NCBI RefSeq assembly: GCF_016342705.1
Contig: NZ_JAEINV010000007.1
Location: 154,381-218,380, forward strand
Direction: 5' to 3'
From: Lutibacter sp.
GTDB taxonomy: Bacteria; Bacteroidota; Bacteroidia; Flavobacteriales; Flavobacteriaceae
DNA: 64,000 nucleotides
In this document: piece by piece, positions 9,537 through 17,557 of the stretch
Numbering within the stretch: position 1 is the first letter of the stretch
Layout of the letters: each line of letters starts with the position of its first letter
Position numbers and translations under genes: made by a program
Notes under the pieces: generated by a model
The model's database searches: none
What the model was told of the DNA's origin: nothing
Seen by the model: only the letters and a program-made list of their open reading frames with translations

Positions 9537-9887
9537 TTATCCGCCAACGCGTTTTATATTATATCCTTCTTTTTTAAGGATTTCCATTATTTTATCTCTA
9601 TAATTCCCTTGAATTATAATTTCATTATCTTTAATACTTCCACCAACACCACATTTTGTTTTTAGTAGTTTTCCTAAAGATTTTAAATCATCTTCTGTTC
9701 CAACAAAACCTGAGATTATAGTAACTGTTTTACCACCTCTTCCTTTGTTAGAAAAATGTGCTTCTAAAAATTGCTTTTTTGGTGCTAAAGTTTCTTCTGG
9801 TATTTCGCTTTCAAATTCAAAATTGTTATTTGTAGAAAAAACAAATCCTCCTAAATCGTCTAAGCTATTTAATTTCTTTTTACTCAT
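9537..9887 (-). CDS. SUI1/eIF1-family translation initiation factor (YciH-like)
   Basis: A 116-aa protein with the SUI1 fold at its C-terminal two thirds: GRGGKTVTIISGFVGTEDDL, LLKTKCGVGGSIKDNEIIIQ, GNYRDKIMEILKKEGY. Bacterial members (YciH) resemble eukaryotic eIF1 and are thought to influence start-codon selection on the 30S subunit, possibly under stress. The first 40 residues are an acidic, low-complexity extension. It sits between the 57-aa membrane protein gene (stop 29 bases upstream) and the nucleoside phosphorylase gene, all on the minus strand. Confidence 0.9.
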   Translation of the reverse strand: MSKKKLNSLDDLGGFVFSTNNNFEFESEIPEETLAPKKQFLEAHFSNKGRGGKTVTIISGFVGTEDDLKSLGKLLKTKCGVGGSIKDNEIIIQGNYRDKIMEILKKEGYNIKRVGG

Positions 9888-9915
9888 TATTTAATCATCT
9901 AAGGTAATGGAAATA

Positions 9916-10089
9916 TTACTTTTTTTGAAGTTTATTCCAAATAAATATTAGGGCAGCCAATAATTCAAATACTAAACCCGTAGCTAAAATAAGGCTTGCC
10001 TGAGGGTTTTTTGCAACTTTTAAAATGGTTCCTGCAATAATTAGAAAAACACCAAATGTAAAAAATGAAATTACTTTTTTTGAAATCAT
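9916..10089 (-). CDS. Small membrane protein with two transmembrane helices, 57 aa
   Basis: The start ATG at 10089-10087 overlaps the TGA of the upstream dioxygenase gene in an ATGA arrangement, which points to translational coupling. The 57-aa product has two hydrophobic helices (VISFFTFGVFLIIAGTILKV and the segment around LATGLVFELLAALIFIW) joined by a short polar turn AKNPQAS, and ends in NKLQKK. The pattern recalls short GldL-like helical hairpins common in Bacteroidota, but the protein is too small to name. The function is unknown; the operon context suggests an accessory role to the neighbouring genes at most. Confidence 0.65.
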   Translation of the reverse strand: MISKKVISFFTFGVFLIIAGTILKVAKNPQASLILATGLVFELLAALIFIWNKLQKK

Positions 10090-11033
10090 TTTAATAAGCC
10101 TAATTCTCTTAAACGTTCATTTAAAAATTCACCTGCTGTTATATCATCATACACTTTTGGATGTGTTTCTGTAATACATTCTGGTAAACAATTTAATTTC
10201 ATTTCACTTATTGGATGAGTAAAAAATGGAATAGAGTAGCGAGGTTTGTCCCAATCTTCTCTCGGTGGATTTACAACACGGTGTATGGTTGAACGCAATT
10301 TATTATTTGTTAAACGCTCTAGCATATCGCCCACATTAATTACTAATTGCTCAGGAAGTGCAGTTACAGGAATCCATTCGCCCTTTTTATTTAGAACTTC
10401 TAAACCTGAAGCTGATGCGCCCATTAATAATGTTATTAAATTAATATCTCCGTGAGCAGCAGCTCTAACAGCACCTTTTGGCTCACCAATAATAGGAGGG
10501 TAGTGAATTGGGCGTAAAATACTATTTCCATTTATTACGTATTGGTCAAAATATTTTTCATTCAAACCAATATATAAAGCTAAAGCTCTTAAAACATAAA
10601 TGGCTGTTTTTTCTAACATTTTATAGGCTTCTATTCCAGTTTTATTAAAATTTGGAATTTCATTTACCATTACGTTTTTTGGATATTCTGCTTTCAGTTT
10701 TTCATTTCCAACAACTTCTTGTCCAAAATGCCAAAACTCTTTTAAGTCTCCTTCTTTTTTCCCTTTTGCACTTTCTTTTCCAAAAGAAGTGTAGCCACGT
10801 TGTCCGCCAATACCATCAATTTCATAGGATTCTTTTACTTCATTTGGTAAATCAAAAAAAGCAGTTACTTCTTTATATAAATTACTAGACAGTTCGTCAG
10901 ATAAAAAGTGGCCTTTTAATGCTACAAAGCCAATTTCTTCATAGGCTTCGCCAATTTCTTTTATGAATTTTTCTTTTCTTTTAGGATCTTCAGATAGAAA
11001 ATCAGCTAAATTTACACTTGGTATATTTTTCAT
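10086..11033 (-). CDS. Isopenicillin-N-synthase-family 2-oxoglutarate/Fe(II) dioxygenase
   Basis: A 315-aa soluble enzyme of the non-haem iron oxygenase superfamily. The N-terminal DIOX_N region (IPSVNLADFL, EIGFVALKGHFL) is followed by the 2OG-Fe(II) oxygenase core. Iron ligands are visible in AAHGDINLITLL (His and Asp) and STIHRVVNPPRE (His); the RYSIPFF motif supplies the Arg/Ser that bind the co-substrate. These bacterial members are usually of unknown substrate, and calling it an antibiotic-biosynthesis enzyme would be unjustified. The start at 11033 (MKNIPSVNL) is preferred to an in-frame ATG six codons upstream. Its stop overlaps the start of the 57-aa membrane protein gene. Confidence 0.88.
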   Translation of the reverse strand: MKNIPSVNLADFLSEDPKRKEKFIKEIGEAYEEIGFVALKGHFLSDELSSNLYKEVTAFFDLPNEVKESYEIDGIGGQRGYTSFGKESAKGKKEGDLKEFWHFGQEVVGNEKLKAEYPKNVMVNEIPNFNKTGIEAYKMLEKTAIYVLRALALYIGLNEKYFDQYVINGNSILRPIHYPPIIGEPKGAVRAAAHGDINLITLLMGASASGLEVLNKKGEWIPVTALPEQLVINVGDMLERLTNNKLRSTIHRVVNPPREDWDKPRYSIPFFTHPISEMKLNCLPECITETHPKVYDDITAGEFLNERLRELGLLK

Positions 11034-11068
11034 TATATATTTAATTAACAAATTAAAAATACAAAATT

Positions 11069-11767
11069 TTATTTAGTCTTTTTTACAATTGGAATTAAGT
11101 AACTAATGCTGTAATTAAAACCAATACCCATGTCATTTAAAAATACACGATTAAATCCTGGAATATAAAGGTTTTTAAAATTATCAGGTTCTTTAGTACT
11201 CACTATTTTTTTAATACTAATTTTAGTTCCTAAATACAAATTTTTGAAGGTTTCAACTTTCATACCTATTACAAATTCTAACCAATGAGCCGATAAATCT
11301 TTAAATTCTGTATTTGGTTCTAAAAATTCACCTTCAAAATAAGTGCCTTTAGCATTTGGAGTATAGCTATTTAAAGTTTGGCTAAAGAAGCTAAATCCAT
11401 AGCGTCCACCAAAATAAATTTCGTTAGTCATTCCTACCCAATTTTGGTAGGCATTGTAATTAACACCAATTTTTATAAATGAACCTTTTGTAGTAAATTT
11501 CATATAATCTTCAGTAGAAATTACATCTTCAAAACCTAATTCAACTGCAGCATAATAATTTCTTAAAAAACGAACATCTCCAGTTAATTCAAACCCTTTT
11601 TTGTCTGAATCTAAAAACGAAACAGCTGGTTTCATAATATCTACACCAACTCTTAAACCATAGCTTTGAGTTATTTTAATAGTATCAGTTTTTTGTTGGG
11701 AAAATCCAGCAATTGATATAAATAGACTAATGATAAATATTAATATGCGCATTTGTTTCATTTTCAA
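11069..11767 (-). CDS. DUF6048 family outer membrane protein
   Basis: A protein of up to 232 aa with a Sec signal peptide (ILIFIISLFISIAGFSQ) and a mature part of alternating hydrophobic/polar strands (YGLRVGVDIMKP, GFELTGDVRFLRNYYAAVELGF, GFNYSISYLIPIV) typical of a small outer membrane barrel. It matches what I know as DUF6048, a family found next to DUF6452 and rlmD in Flavobacteriia. The candidate starts at 11767, 11761 and 11752 all lie inside the upstream gene, giving an overlap of 26-41 bases, so translation is probably coupled. The function is unknown. The next gene, the dioxygenase, begins about 36 bases downstream and could be in the same message. Confidence 0.8.
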   Translation of the reverse strand: MKMKQMRILIFIISLFISIAGFSQQKTDTIKITQSYGLRVGVDIMKPAVSFLDSDKKGFELTGDVRFLRNYYAAVELGFEDVISTEDYMKFTTKGSFIKIGVNYNAYQNWVGMTNEIYFGGRYGFSFFSQTLNSYTPNAKGTYFEGEFLEPNTEFKDLSAHWLEFVIGMKVETFKNLYLGTKISIKKIVSTKEPDNFKNLYIPGFNRVFLNDMGIGFNYSISYLIPIVKKTK

Positions 11768-12176
11768 TTGTTGAATTGTTAATTATGTAATTAGTAATCC
11801 ATTCGTTTGTAGTTTGTACCGTTAAATTTTCAAAAATTGTTTTGTAACCACAAGAACGCGATACAAATACATCTTTTCTTTCATAATTAAAAATTATTTC
11901 ATCGGTTTTTGTTCCAGACTTAAATTTATAAGTTGTACTATTTTCTGCTAAATTTAGTGGAATTATAATAGAATCTAAAGAAACATTGGTATAAATATCC
12001 TCTTTTTCGTTAGCAGCAACAGTAAGTGAACTCACAGCTTTTATAGTTTCTGGATTATTAGTATCATAAAACCTAATAATTAAATTTGGTGTTGTGGCCT
12101 CAATACAAATATCATCTTTTTCGCAGTTACTGAAAACTAATAATAAAATGACTAAAACTATACTATATTTTTTCAT
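11727..12176 (-). CDS. DUF6452 family lipoprotein
   Basis: A 149-aa protein with a hydrophobic signal and a lipobox-like FSNC (acceptor Cys18). A beta-rich domain follows (IIRFYDTNNPETIKAVSSLTV, IIPLNLAENSTTYKF, FVSRSCGYKTIFENLTV). This is the pattern of DUF6452, which in Flavobacteriia lies between rlmD and DUF6048 exactly as here. It starts 7 bases after rlmD ends and its 3' end overlaps the DUF6048 gene, so the three genes probably form one operon. The role is unknown; the pairing of a lipoprotein with a barrel suggests an envelope complex. Confidence 0.8.
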   Translation of the reverse strand: MKKYSIVLVILLLVFSNCEKDDICIEATTPNLIIRFYDTNNPETIKAVSSLTVAANEKEDIYTNVSLDSIIIPLNLAENSTTYKFKSGTKTDEIIFNYERKDVFVSRSCGYKTIFENLTVQTTNEWITNYIINNSTIENETNAHINIYH

Positions 12177-12183
12177 ACTTATA

Positions 12184-13593
12184 TTATTTTAGTTCCAAAA
12201 GCACAACATTTTCAACATGGTGTGTTTGTGGAAACATATCAACAGCTTGAGTTTTAATAATTTTATATTGCTCTTTCATTAATGATAAATCCCGCGCTTG
12301 TGTAGCAGAATTGCAACTAACATATACAATTTTTTTTGGTGAAATTTCTAAAATTTTAGCAACAACATTTTTATGCATCCCATCGCGAGGTGGGTCAGTT
12401 ATTATAACATCTGGTTGTCCGTGTTTTTTTATGAAGTTGTCGTTAAAAACATCTTTCATATCTCCGGCATAAAATTCAACGTTATTAATGCTATTAAATT
12501 GTGCATTTAATTTAGCGTCTTCAATGGCTTCTGGTACTGACTCAACACCAATCACTTTTTTTGCATTTTTAGCTACAAATTGAGCAATAGTTCCTGTTCC
12601 TGTATAAAAATCGTACACAACTTCATTTCCAGTTAAACCTGCAAAATTTCTAGTTATTTTATACAATTCATATGCTTGTTTAGAATTGGTCTGATAAAAT
12701 GATTTTGGTCCAATTTTAAACTTTAACCCTTCCATTTCTTCAAATATATGATCTCTACCTTTAAAAAGTATAATGTTTTGATCGTATAAAGTATCATTTC
12801 CTTTTCCATTTATAACATATTGAAGTGATGTTATTTGAGGAAACTCCGTAGAAAGTGCATTTAGTAACGCTTCTCTTTTTTTAATGTTTTCTTTAAAAAA
12901 TTGAATAACAACCATAATTTCTCCCGTGGAAGAAATTCTTAACATAATAGTTCTTAATAAACCAGATTGTTCTCTCGGATTGTAAAATTCCAAGTCATTT
13001 TTAATTCCAAAATCTTTTATGAAATTTCGGATATCATTAGATGGGTCTTCTTGTAAATGACATTTTTCAATATCTAAAATTTTATCCCACATTCCAGAAA
13101 TATGAAATCCACAAGCGTTTCTGTTATCAATTTCATCGGTTGAATTTATTTCTTCTTGAGTTAACCAACGACTATTTGAAAAAGAAAATTCCATTTTATT
13201 TCTGTAAAAAAAGATATTTTCACAACCAAGAATTGGTGTTATTTCTGGCAATTCTAAATGACCAATTCTTATTAAATTATTTTTAACTTCATTTTCTTTA
13301 TAAGCAAGCTGATGCTCATATTTCATATTTTGCCATTTACAACCACCACAATGGTCAAAATGTTCACAAACAGGCTCAGTCCTTTTTTCTGAATATTTAT
13401 GAAATTTAATTGCTGTTCCTTCAAAATATGCTTTTCGCTTTTTACCAGTTTTAACATCAACAATGTCACCTGGAACAGTGTTCGTTAAAAATATAACTCT
13501 TCCATCAGGTGCTTTGGCAACTGTTTTACCTCTTGCCCCAGCATCAACAACTTCAATATTCTCAAAAATTGTTTGTGTTTTCTTTCTTGTCAT
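12184..13593 (-). CDS. rlmD: 23S rRNA (uracil-C5)-methyltransferase RlmD
   Basis: A 469-aa SAM-dependent enzyme that methylates a uridine of 23S rRNA (U1939 in E. coli numbering). An N-terminal TRAM domain (about 10-65) is followed by an Fe-S cysteine cluster (VCEHFDHCGGCKWQ with a further Cys in IEKCHLQ), the SAM-binding loop VVYDFYTGTGTIAQF, the motif DPPRDG and the catalytic-cysteine motif YVSCNSATQARDL. The start is taken at 13593 (MTRKKTQ). A longer frame from 13617 would run through a perfect TACATTTG -7 element that ends 4 bases before this ATG, so the message may be nearly leaderless. A DUF6452 and DUF6048 pair follows. Confidence 0.93.
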   Translation of the reverse strand: MTRKKTQTIFENIEVVDAGARGKTVAKAPDGRVIFLTNTVPGDIVDVKTGKKRKAYFEGTAIKFHKYSEKRTEPVCEHFDHCGGCKWQNMKYEHQLAYKENEVKNNLIRIGHLELPEITPILGCENIFFYRNKMEFSFSNSRWLTQEEINSTDEIDNRNACGFHISGMWDKILDIEKCHLQEDPSNDIRNFIKDFGIKNDLEFYNPREQSGLLRTIMLRISSTGEIMVVIQFFKENIKKREALLNALSTEFPQITSLQYVINGKGNDTLYDQNIILFKGRDHIFEEMEGLKFKIGPKSFYQTNSKQAYELYKITRNFAGLTGNEVVYDFYTGTGTIAQFVAKNAKKVIGVESVPEAIEDAKLNAQFNSINNVEFYAGDMKDVFNDNFIKKHGQPDVIITDPPRDGMHKNVVAKILEISPKKIVYVSCNSATQARDLSLMKEQYKIIKTQAVDMFPQTHHVENVVLLELK

Positions 13594-13597
13594 TTTG

Positions 13598-13605
13598 CAA
13601 ATGTA
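13598..13605 (-). promoter_or_regulatory. -7 promoter element immediately before rlmD
   Basis: Minus-strand TACATTTG matches TAnnTTTG and ends 4 bases before the rlmD ATG. The preceding gene is closed by a hairpin at 13621-13645, so a promoter in this narrow gap is expected. No clear -33 TTG was found. Confidence 0.5.
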
Positions 13606-13617
13606 GCATTTTAACAT

Positions 13618-13650
13618 AAAAAAAGCACCCTAAAAGGGTGCTTTTAAAAA
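13618..13650 (-). terminator. Rho-independent terminator of the cytochrome c gene
   Basis: Perfect 10-bp stem AAAAGCACCC/GGGTGCTTTT (13621-13630 with 13636-13645) with A and T runs on either side. It lies 14 bases beyond the cytochrome gene stop. Confidence 0.85.
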
Positions 13651-13663
13651 TGTTTGAGTATTC

Positions 13664-14092
13664 TTATTTTTTACTAGCCATATAAACTGCTAAAGCAGCT
13701 TTTTCTTCACTCGTTAAATCTTTAACAAAACCATCTAAATTTGCTTTCATAATAGCAACTTGACCTGGATCTGTATCAACAATTGCAGGTGTTTCACCAT
13801 TTAAAAACGCAACAATATTTGCATTTTTTTCAGTATAAACTTTACTAATTTCTTTTATTGAAGGGCCAATAACTTTTGTATCTGCTTGGTGACAAGTAGC
13901 ACATGTTTTTTCTGTAAAAAGTTTTTCACCTAAAGCTAAATATTCAGCAGGACCTTTAGCTGTTTCAGTTGCAACATTTGTTACTTCTTCAACAGGAGTC
14001 TCAACTTCTTTTTTTAATTCATCTTTCTTTTTTTCACCGCAACTAGCAAAAAATAATGCAGCTAATGCTAAAACTAAAACTGATTTTTTCAT
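13664..14092 (-). CDS. Cytochrome c lipoprotein (single haem)
   Basis: A 142-aa protein with a lipoprotein signal (lipobox FASC, acceptor Cys18), a charged linker of about 30 residues and one class I cytochrome c domain. The haem-attachment motif is CATCH (Cys64, Cys67, His68); a Met in VAIMKANLDGF is the likely distal ligand, and LAVYMASK closes the fold. The anchor and linker suggest a membrane-tethered electron shuttle in the periplasm, for example to or from a terminal oxidase or an alternative dehydrogenase. It is a single-gene unit, with a TAAATTTG element upstream and a strong terminator downstream. Confidence 0.9.
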   Translation of the reverse strand: MKKSVLVLALAALFFASCGEKKKDELKKEVETPVEEVTNVATETAKGPAEYLALGEKLFTEKTCATCHQADTKVIGPSIKEISKVYTEKNANIVAFLNGETPAIVDTDPGQVAIMKANLDGFVKDLTSEEKAALAVYMASKK

Positions 14093-14116
14093 TTTTTTAA
14101 ATTATAAATTATGGAA

Positions 14117-14124
14117 CAAATTTA
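14117..14124 (-). promoter_or_regulatory. -7 promoter element of the cytochrome c gene
   Basis: Minus-strand TAAATTTG fits the TAnnTTTG consensus, 24 bases before the ATG. The -33 element is not clear. The rest of the 235-base divergent spacer to rocD is AT-rich and shows no other recognised feature. Confidence 0.45.
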
Positions 14125-14327
14125 AATATTTAATTTTAACATAATGTGATTTTTATGACAAAAAATAATTTATTAAACTAATTACCCAATTAAAATTGAG
14201 TTTTTAAAATTGATTTTTATTTGAAATTATTTAATTGATAAATTATTTGTAATTTGGCGTATTAAATAGGATGATTTCTCTCCTATAATGAGGAATTGTT
14301 AATTTTCAATTTAAAATTTTTATTAAG

Positions 14328-15569
14328 ATGGTTTCAGAACAAATATCATCACAACAAGCAATTAATTTAGAGGACAAATACGGAGCTCATAACTATCACC
14401 CACTACCAGTAGTATTAAATAGAGGAGAAGGTGTGTATGTTTGGGATGTTGAAGGAAAACGTTATTACGATTTTCTTTCAGCGTATTCAGCTGTTAATCA
14501 AGGACATTGTCACCCAAAAATTATTGATGCTTTGCAAAAACAAGCAACAACATTAACGTTAACATCACGAGCATTTTATAATGATGTGTTGGGGAAATAT
14601 GAAAAATATGTAACTGAATATTTTGGTTTCGATAAAGTTTTACCAATGAATACTGGTGCTGAAGCTGTTGAAACTGCTATAAAATTATGTAGAAAATATG
14701 CGTATGAACAAAAGAATATTCCAGAAAATGAAGCGCAAATAATAGTTTGTAAAAATAATTTTCACGGGAGAACCACTACAATTATTTCATTTTCTAACGA
14801 TGAAGATGCACGAAAAAACTTTGGGCCATATACAGCTGGATTTATTAAAATAGAATATGATAATTTAGATGCGCTTGAAAAAACTTTAAAATCATCAAAA
14901 AATATTGCGGGTTTTTTAGTTGAACCTATTCAAGGTGAAGCTGGAGTTTATGTGCCTTCAGAAGGTTATTTGGCGAAGGCAAAAGCGTTGTGTGAAAAAT
15001 ATGACGTATTATTTATTGCAGATGAAGTTCAAACAGGAATTGCACGAACAGGTAAATTATTAGCTGTAAATCACGAAAATGTGGTTCCTGATATTTTAAT
15101 TTTAGGAAAAGCATTGAGTGGTGGTGTTTATCCAGTTTCTGCTGTTTTGGCAAATAATAGCATTATGAATGTTATTAAGCCTGGACAACACGGTTCAACA
15201 TTTGGAGGAAATCCGTTAGCTAGTGCTGTAGCAATTGCGGCTTTAGAAGTTGTTAAAGAAGAAAAACTTGCTGAAAATGCTGAAAAATTGGGAAAATTAT
15301 TTAGAAGTGAAATTCAACAATTAGTAGATTCTTGTGATTTAGTTAAATTAGTTAGAGGAAAAGGGTTGTTAAATGCCATTATAATTAATGATGATGAAGA
15401 TAGTTCTACAGCTTGGGATATTTGTATAAAATTGAGAGATAATGGTTTGTTGGCAAAACCTACTCACGGAAATATTATTCGTTTTGCGCCGCCTTTGGTT
15501 ATGAATGAAGAGCAGTTATTAGATTGTGTGAGAATTATTAAAAAGACAATATTAGAGTTTAACTCATAA
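14328..15569 (+). CDS. rocD: Ornithine--oxo-acid aminotransferase
   Basis: A 413-aa PLP-dependent class III aminotransferase that transfers the delta-amino group of ornithine to 2-oxoglutarate, giving glutamate semialdehyde. Features of the family: the N-terminal [13 protein letters not shown] (typical of ornithine aminotransferases), the cofactor loop [13 protein letters not shown], the Asp of [15 protein letters not shown], and the PLP-binding lysine in [16 protein letters not shown]. The length is normal. It serves arginine/ornithine catabolism and the link to proline and glutamate. It stands alone, is followed within 2 bases by a strong bidirectional terminator, and is convergent with the helicase gene. 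Confidence 0.95.
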   Translation: MVSEQISSQQAINLEDKYGAHNYHPLPVVLNRGEGVYVWDVEGKRYYDFLSAYSAVNQGHCHPKIIDALQKQATTLTLTSRAFYNDVLGKYEKYVTEYFGFDKVLPMNTGAEAVETAIKLCRKYAYEQKNIPENEAQIIVCKNNFHGRTTTIISFSNDEDARKNFGPYTAGFIKIEYDNLDALEKTLKSSKNIAGFLVEPIQGEAGVYVPSEGYLAKAKALCEKYDVLFIADEVQTGIARTGKLLAVNHENVVPDILILGKALSGGVYPVSAVLANNSIMNVIKPGQHGSTFGGNPLASAVAIAALEVVKEEKLAENAEKLGKLFRSEIQQLVDSCDLVKLVRGKGLLNAIIINDDEDSSTAWDICIKLRDNGLLAKPTHGNIIRFAPPLVMNEEQLLDCVRIIKKTILEFNS

Positions 15570-15570
15570 T

Positions 15571-15600
15571 AAAAAAAGCGGCTTTTAGCCGCTTTTTTTA
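15571..15600. terminator. Bidirectional terminator between rocD and the DEAD-box helicase gene
   Basis: Stem AAAGCGGC/GCCGCTTT with a TTTTA loop, flanked by A and T tracts on both sides, so it can serve both convergent genes. Confidence 0.88.
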
Positions 15601-15618
15601 TTCTATATAAGTGTAAGA

Positions 15619-17466
15619 TTAATCTCTTCCTCTTCTTTTAGTACTTTTATTTCCTCCAAAAGGACTTTTACTATCAGAGCGTTTTCTTCCAAAACCACTA
15701 AAATCGCTTCCACCAGAAGTTTTTCTGTCTTTACTTCTTGCTCTTCCGCCACCACTTCTTGATCGGCTGCTTCCTTCAGAACTTCCTTTATCATCTCTAT
15801 CTCTTCTTCTTCCTCCGGAACCTCCAGAACCACCTCTTCCTGAGCGTTTCTTTTCAGTTATTTCTACATTTACATTTCTTCCTTCAAAATCAACATCGTT
15901 ATTTTGAAAAGATGAAAGTGTTTCTTCTTGATAATTTTTATCTAATTCAAAAAATGAAAAAGTATCTAAAATTTCAATCTGACCAATTTCAATATTTTTT
16001 GCAATGCTTTGGTCGTTAATTAAACCAATTAATCTTGCAGGATTTAATTTGTCTTTACGTCCAATATTAATAAAGAAACGCGTCATATTTTCATCATCTC
16101 TTCTTTTTCCTCTTGTATCTGCTGAACGTTTCATTTGCTCACTATCATTTAAGTCAGGAGCATTTTCATAATACGTTAAGAATGAATTAAACTCTAAAGA
16201 AACAAATCTCTTTATTAATTCTTCACGATCCATTCCTTCTAATTTCTCATAGATAGATGGTAAGAAATCTGAAATTTCAGTTTCATTAATTTTAATATCG
16301 TGTACTTTATCAATTAATTTCAATAATTGATTTTGACAAATTTCTTTTCCGGTTGGAATAGGAGTGCTGATGAATTTTTTACCAATATTTCTTTCAATTG
16401 GACTTAATTTTCCTTTTTCACGAGCAGTTACGATAGCAATTGAAATACCTTCTTTTCCAGCTCTACCAGTTCTACCACTTCTGTGATTGTAGGATTCTAT
16501 TTGGTCTGGTAATTTATGGTTGATAACGTGCGTTAAATCGTTTACATCTAAACCTCTGGCAGCAACATCCGTTGCCACTAAAATTTGTAAATGTTTTTTT
16601 CTGAATTTTTCCATAACACTATCACGTTGGGCTTGAGATAAATCTCCGTGAAGTGAATCTGCATTATATCCGTCTCTAATTAAGTTGTCAGCAACTTCTT
16701 GTGTTTCTCTTCTTGTTCTACAAAAAATAATACTGTAAATATCAGGATTAACGTCAGCAATTCTTTTTAGAGCATTGTATCGGTTTCTTTCTGAAACTAC
16801 ATAGTATTGATGTGAAACTTGATCAGAACTTTTATTTTTTTCTCCTGAAGTAATTTCAACAGGTTTTGTCATATAATGACGTGCAATATCTTCAACTTCT
16901 CTTGGGAATGTTGCAGAAAATAATAAAGTTTGTTTTGTGGCAGGAGTAGATTCTAATATAGCATCCAATTCATCTTTGAATCCCATATTTAGCATTTCAT
17001 CAGCTTCATCTAAAACAACCCATTGTATTGAGTTTAAATCTAAAACTCTTCGTTTAATTAAGTCAACTGTTCTTCCAGGAGTCCCAACAACAATTTGTAC
17101 TCCTTTTTTAAGTTTTCTTATTTGATCTTCTATACTTGATCCTCCGTAAACTGCTATTACATTAACGCCATCACAATATTTAGTAAATTCTTCAATATTT
17201 TTAGCAATTTGCACTGCTAATTCACGTGTTGGTGATAAAATTATTGCTTGTGTGTTTTTGCTGTTAGAATCAATTTGCTCAATAATTGGCAAACTAAATG
17301 CAGCTGTTTTTCCCGTTCCTGTTTGTGCAAAAGCTTTTAAATCTACTTTTGAAGATAGTACTTGTGGAATTGATTGTAATTGAATTGGTGTAGGATTTTC
17401 GTATCCTAAATCGGTTAAGGCCTTTAGCACATTTTGGCTAAGCCCTAATTCTTTAAATGTCGACAT
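15619..17466 (-). CDS. DEAD-box RNA helicase with RNA-binding and RG-rich tail (DeaD/CsdA-like)
   Basis: A 615-aa ATP-dependent RNA helicase. The core shows the Q motif (NPTPIQLQSIP), Walker [17 protein letters not shown], the DEAD motif in VVLDEADEML, SAT in LLFSATFPRE, and the C-terminal helicase motifs VATDVAARGLDV and HRSGRTGRAG. A DbpA-type RNA-binding domain follows at about 475-545 (FFINIGRKDKLNPARLIGLI). The last 65 residues are a basic Gly/Arg/Ser-rich low-complexity tail. Such proteins act in ribosome assembly and cold adaptation. A good promoter lies about 55-85 bases upstream, leaving a 5' leader of roughly 45 bases that might be temperature-responsive (inference). Confidence 0.93.
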   Translation of the reverse strand: MSTFKELGLSQNVLKALTDLGYENPTPIQLQSIPQVLSSKVDLKAFAQTGTGKTAAFSLPIIEQIDSNSKNTQAIILSPTRELAVQIAKNIEEFTKYCDGVNVIAVYGGSSIEDQIRKLKKGVQIVVGTPGRTVDLIKRRVLDLNSIQWVVLDEADEMLNMGFKDELDAILESTPATKQTLLFSATFPREVEDIARHYMTKPVEITSGEKNKSSDQVSHQYYVVSERNRYNALKRIADVNPDIYSIIFCRTRRETQEVADNLIRDGYNADSLHGDLSQAQRDSVMEKFRKKHLQILVATDVAARGLDVNDLTHVINHKLPDQIESYNHRSGRTGRAGKEGISIAIVTAREKGKLSPIERNIGKKFISTPIPTGKEICQNQLLKLIDKVHDIKINETEISDFLPSIYEKLEGMDREELIKRFVSLEFNSFLTYYENAPDLNDSEQMKRSADTRGKRRDDENMTRFFINIGRKDKLNPARLIGLINDQSIAKNIEIGQIEILDTFSFFELDKNYQEETLSSFQNNDVDFEGRNVNVEITEKKRSGRGGSGGSGGRRRDRDDKGSSEGSSRSRSGGGRARSKDRKTSGGSDFSGFGRKRSDSKSPFGGNKSTKRRGRD

Positions 17467-17520
17467 TCTGTTAAATTTGTGATTTACAGATGCCCATCTA
17501 TAAACCGGTTAAAAATCGTG

Positions 17521-17550
17521 CAAAGGTACGGCTAATTTTAACACAACCAA
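17521..17550 (-). promoter_or_regulatory. Promoter of the DEAD-box helicase gene (-33 TTG, 19-base spacer, -7 TACCTTTG)
   Basis: On the minus strand TTG (17550-17548) is followed after 19 bases by TACCTTTG (17528-17521), the full Bacteroidetes sigma-70 consensus at ideal spacing. Confidence 0.75.
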
Positions 17551-17557
17551 CAAAATA

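Noticed and set aside
10086..11033. Beta-lactam biosynthesis gene (isopenicillin N synthase)
   Set aside because: Only the superfamily fold and iron ligands match; no other biosynthetic genes are nearby.
15603..15833. Glu/Val-rich frame inside the helicase tail
   Set aside because: It is an out-of-frame reading of the repetitive Gly/Arg-coding DNA of the helicase gene, without a start context or homology.
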